A stretch of 64,000 nucleotides of DNA from Berryella wangjianweii (GTDB lineage Bacteria; Actinomycetota; Coriobacteriia; Coriobacteriales; Eggerthellaceae), in contig CP053716.1 in NCBI GenBank assembly GCA_013201155.1, forward strand, positions 186,001 to 250,000, read 5' to 3'. Shown here one piece after another: positions 62,205 to 64,000 of the stretch. Under the pieces are notes generated by a model. That model did not search any database, had not been told where the DNA came from, and saw only the letters and a list, made by a program, of their open reading frames with translations. The number at the start of each line of letters is the position of its first letter. The first letter of the stretch is position 1. The translations under genes and the position numbers were made by a program.

Positions 62205-62740
62205 CGCGGCGCTCCCTTCAGGCAGATCGATGCGCCCGCCACGCACAGGTGAGCCTCGGTGGCGCGCGCGGCCACGCGGCACGCGCAGGTGCCCAGGGCG
62301 CGCAGGTACGCCTCGGTAGGCGAGCCGGGCTCGACCGTGCCGGCCCCTGCCTCGGGGCTCACCACCACCAGCAGGGCGCAGCGCCTCTCCAGCGCGACCA
62401 CCTGCCGCGTCACCGTGTCAGCCGTCTCGTCGGCGTCGCGTGGCGGTCCGTCGGCGGGAAACATCTCGTTTGCCACCAGGTTGCCCAGGTCCTCCAGCAG
62501 CACGCAGCCCTGGGCCGCGTCGGCGGGCAGGGCGGCGTCGTCCACGCCGCAGGGGCGTTCCACCAGCGTGAAATGGGCGTGGACGCGCTGGAGGCGGTGT
62601 CGTTCGATGCGAGCCAGGGCCTCGGCGCCCTCGGCGCGCATGGTGGCCAGGTACACGCGGGGGCCGGGGTGGGAGGCTGCGATGCGCTCGGCCAGCATGC
62701 TCTTGCCGCTGGCGGCTCCGCCGGTAACGAAGGCGATCAT
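62201..62740 (-). CDS. cobU: Adenosylcobinamide kinase / adenosylcobinamide-phosphate guanylyltransferase
   Basis: A 179-residue CobU with P-loop TGGAASGKS (6-14), RIERHRLQR near 45 where the guanylylated His is expected, DLGNLVANEM near 85, and a shortened C-terminus (typical enzymes end with a GIPxxLK strand; here the end is GASICLK). It phosphorylates adenosylcobinamide and adds GMP. ATGA overlaps join it to cobT and cobS. Confidence 0.92.
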   Translation of the reverse strand: MIAFVTGGAASGKSMLAERIAASHPGPRVYLATMRAEGAEALARIERHRLQRVHAHFTLVERPCGVDDAALPADAAQGCVLLEDLGNLVANEMFPADGPPRDADETADTVTRQVVALERRCALLVVVSPEAGAGTVEPGSPTEAYLRALGTCACRVAARATEAHLCVAGASICLKGAPR

Positions 62741-63966
62741 CGTGCGAGCTCCCGGTAGGGCTGAAGCCCGTGGTCGGCGAAGGTGGCACCCGTGTACAGG
62801 GCGTGCGCCATGTCCAGCAGGGGCAGCAGGCAGAGGGCGCCTGTGCCCTCGCCCAGCCTCATGCCCGCGTCGATGATCGGCATGCTGCCGGTTTCCCTGG
62901 CCAGGCGGGCTGCGGCTGCGGCGGATGCGGGCTCGTCGGAAAGGTGGGACGCCAGCACCGCGGGCGCGCAGGCGGGCGCGAGGCGCACGGCGATCAGCGC
63001 TGCCACCTGCGACACGATTCCGTCCACCACAACGGGCAGCTGCCGTTGCGCCGCGCCGATCACGGCTCCGGCGAGAAACGCGATGTCCAGACCGCCCGCG
63101 GTGCGCAGCAGCGTGAGCGCGCCGAGCGCGCGGGCGTCGCGGGCCCGCGCATCGCGGTCGAGGCGAGGCGGCGAGTCGGATGCGGCGGGGGCCCCGGCAA
63201 GCGCGGCGGCGCATTCGCGCGCGCGCTCGTGCGGGGGCTCGCCCAGGCGCTCGCGCGTCTGCTCGTCCTGGCCTGCGAGGGCGCGAGCCTCGGCTGCGAC
63301 GCATCGGTCGATGACGCGCCGCAGCACGGCGCGCTTGCGCTGCAGCCCCTCGTCCGACAGCCCGGCTCCGCGTCCGGCGGCATCGTCGGGGGCCAGCCCC
63401 AGCATCCGGCAGGCCAGGGCCGTGGCGGTGGTGGTGTTGCCGATGCCCATCTCGCCCAGGCACAGCAGGGCCGTGCCCTCGTCAGCCAGGGCGCGCGCGC
63501 ATGCGATTCCCGCCTCGATTGCGGACACGGCCTGGTCGTGCGTCATGGCGTCCTCGCGGGCGATGTTGCCCGTGCCGCGGCGCACGCAGCGGTCGAGCAC
63601 GCCTGCCGGGGTGGCGTCCGCCATGCCCACGTTCACGGGGACCACGCGCGCGCCGGCCACGCGGGCCAGCGCGCATGCCGATGAGGTGCCCGCGCCCAGC
63701 GCGCGGGCGATCGTGGTGGTCACGCGATGGTCCGACTGGCTGACGCCCTCGCTCACCACGCCGTTGTCGGCGCAGGCCACCAGCAGGGCACGGGGCTGCA
63801 GGCTGATGTCGGCACGGTGGGTGAGGGCCGCGATGCGCTCAAGGGCCGCCTCCAGCGCCCCCAGGCTTCCCAGCGGCTTCGCCACGGCGTTCCACCGCGC
63901 GTGCGCTGCGGCGCGGGCCTGCTCGCTGGGCGCGGGAATGGGCTGGTTCAGGGCTGCGAGGGACAT
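62737..63966 (-). CDS. cobT: Nicotinate-nucleotide:dimethylbenzimidazole phosphoribosyltransferase
   Basis: A 409-residue CobT making alpha-ribazole phosphate from nicotinate mononucleotide and the lower-ligand base. Marks are KPLGSLG near 30, LGEMGIGNTTTA near 170 and GMRLGEGTGA near 370 with the catalytic Glu. It is about 50 residues longer than usual, owing to an Ala/Arg-rich insertion near 235-285. AAAGGA precedes the ATG at 63966. It is the first visible gene of the operon; upstream control elements, such as a cobalamin riboswitch, would lie beyond the window. Confidence 0.93.
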   Translation of the reverse strand: MSLAALNQPIPAPSEQARAAAHARWNAVAKPLGSLGALEAALERIAALTHRADISLQPRALLVACADNGVVSEGVSQSDHRVTTTIARALGAGTSSACALARVAGARVVPVNVGMADATPAGVLDRCVRRGTGNIAREDAMTHDQAVSAIEAGIACARALADEGTALLCLGEMGIGNTTTATALACRMLGLAPDDAAGRGAGLSDEGLQRKRAVLRRVIDRCVAAEARALAGQDEQTRERLGEPPHERARECAAALAGAPAASDSPPRLDRDARARDARALGALTLLRTAGGLDIAFLAGAVIGAAQRQLPVVVDGIVSQVAALIAVRLAPACAPAVLASHLSDEPASAAAAARLARETGSMPIIDAGMRLGEGTGALCLLPLLDMAHALYTGATFADHGLQPYRELAR

Positions 63967-64000
63967 GCGGTCCTTTCTGTCGGGCGGCCTATGCTCGGGT

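Overview
The window is about 66% GC, tightly packed and gene-dense on both strands. The gene content (tig-clpP-clpX, a periplasmic nitrite reductase NrfA made as a lipoprotein, sortase-anchored surface proteins with xPATG signals, a D-meso-diaminopimelate dehydrogenase, many SNF/DAACS amino-acid carriers and small zinc-ribbon membrane proteins) points to a monoderm actinobacterium of the class Coriobacteriia, most likely Eggerthellaceae. That placement is an inference from gene content; no rRNA is present to confirm it.

Layout. 1-5 kb: the 3'-truncated end of an NYN/LOTUS RNA-binding protein gene, tRNA-Lys and tRNA-His (each with its own promoter), a gene-free stretch that looks transcribed on the plus strand, the serine/threonine carrier sstT, and tRNA-Leu. 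5-15.6 kb: a housekeeping block with tig, clpP, clpX, valS, an ArsC/Spx-like reductase, a zinc-ribbon membrane protein, thrS and trxA. The thrS leader holds two identical hairpins that look like threonine anticodon arms. 15.8-21.7 kb: two tandem paralogous beta-helix/Cna-B surface proteins. 22-25.2 kb: tRNA-Ala, an AT-rich island, then nrfA-nrfH for nitrite reduction to ammonium. 25.4-37.7 kb: mrp, pepC, a UPF0114 protein, a MacAB-like efflux operon, ddh, an NSS carrier, a PGPGW membrane protein and an EF-G-like GTPase.

37.9-47.3 kb: an ABC exporter, an SPFH/NfeD pair, then an apparent amino-alcohol (choline or ethanolamine) module. The module has a one-chain HTH + LicC-like + LicA-like fusion, an ethanolamine-type permease, a second LicC-like nucleotidyltransferase, and a methyltransferase, followed by slyD. 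47.5-54.8 kb: a DAACS carrier, a Wzx/MATE-like flippase, a zinc-ribbon protein, a DUF5685 protein, a J-domain protein with a Cys-rich tail, and a single-chain L-serine dehydratase. 55-60 kb: a CydDC-like heterodimeric ABC exporter coupled to a YgbA-type (nitrous-oxide-stimulated promoter family) protein, then a CorA channel. 60.1-64 kb: a minus-strand late-cobalamin operon cobT-cobU-cobS-(short CobU-like)-cobC-DUF2798, in which every junction overlaps.

No rRNA, CRISPR array, prophage or insertion sequence was seen. Physiological themes are amino-acid and serine use (sstT, sdaA, gltP-like, NSS, pepC), nitrite/NO handling (nrfAH, the YgbA locus), surface display or decoration (beta-helix proteins, LicCA fusion, flippase) and nucleotide-loop assembly of B12. 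The items most worth following up are the thrS leader, the fused Lic-like module, the non-canonical heme motifs of NrfH and the candidate intergenic RNA near 2.4-2.7 kb.
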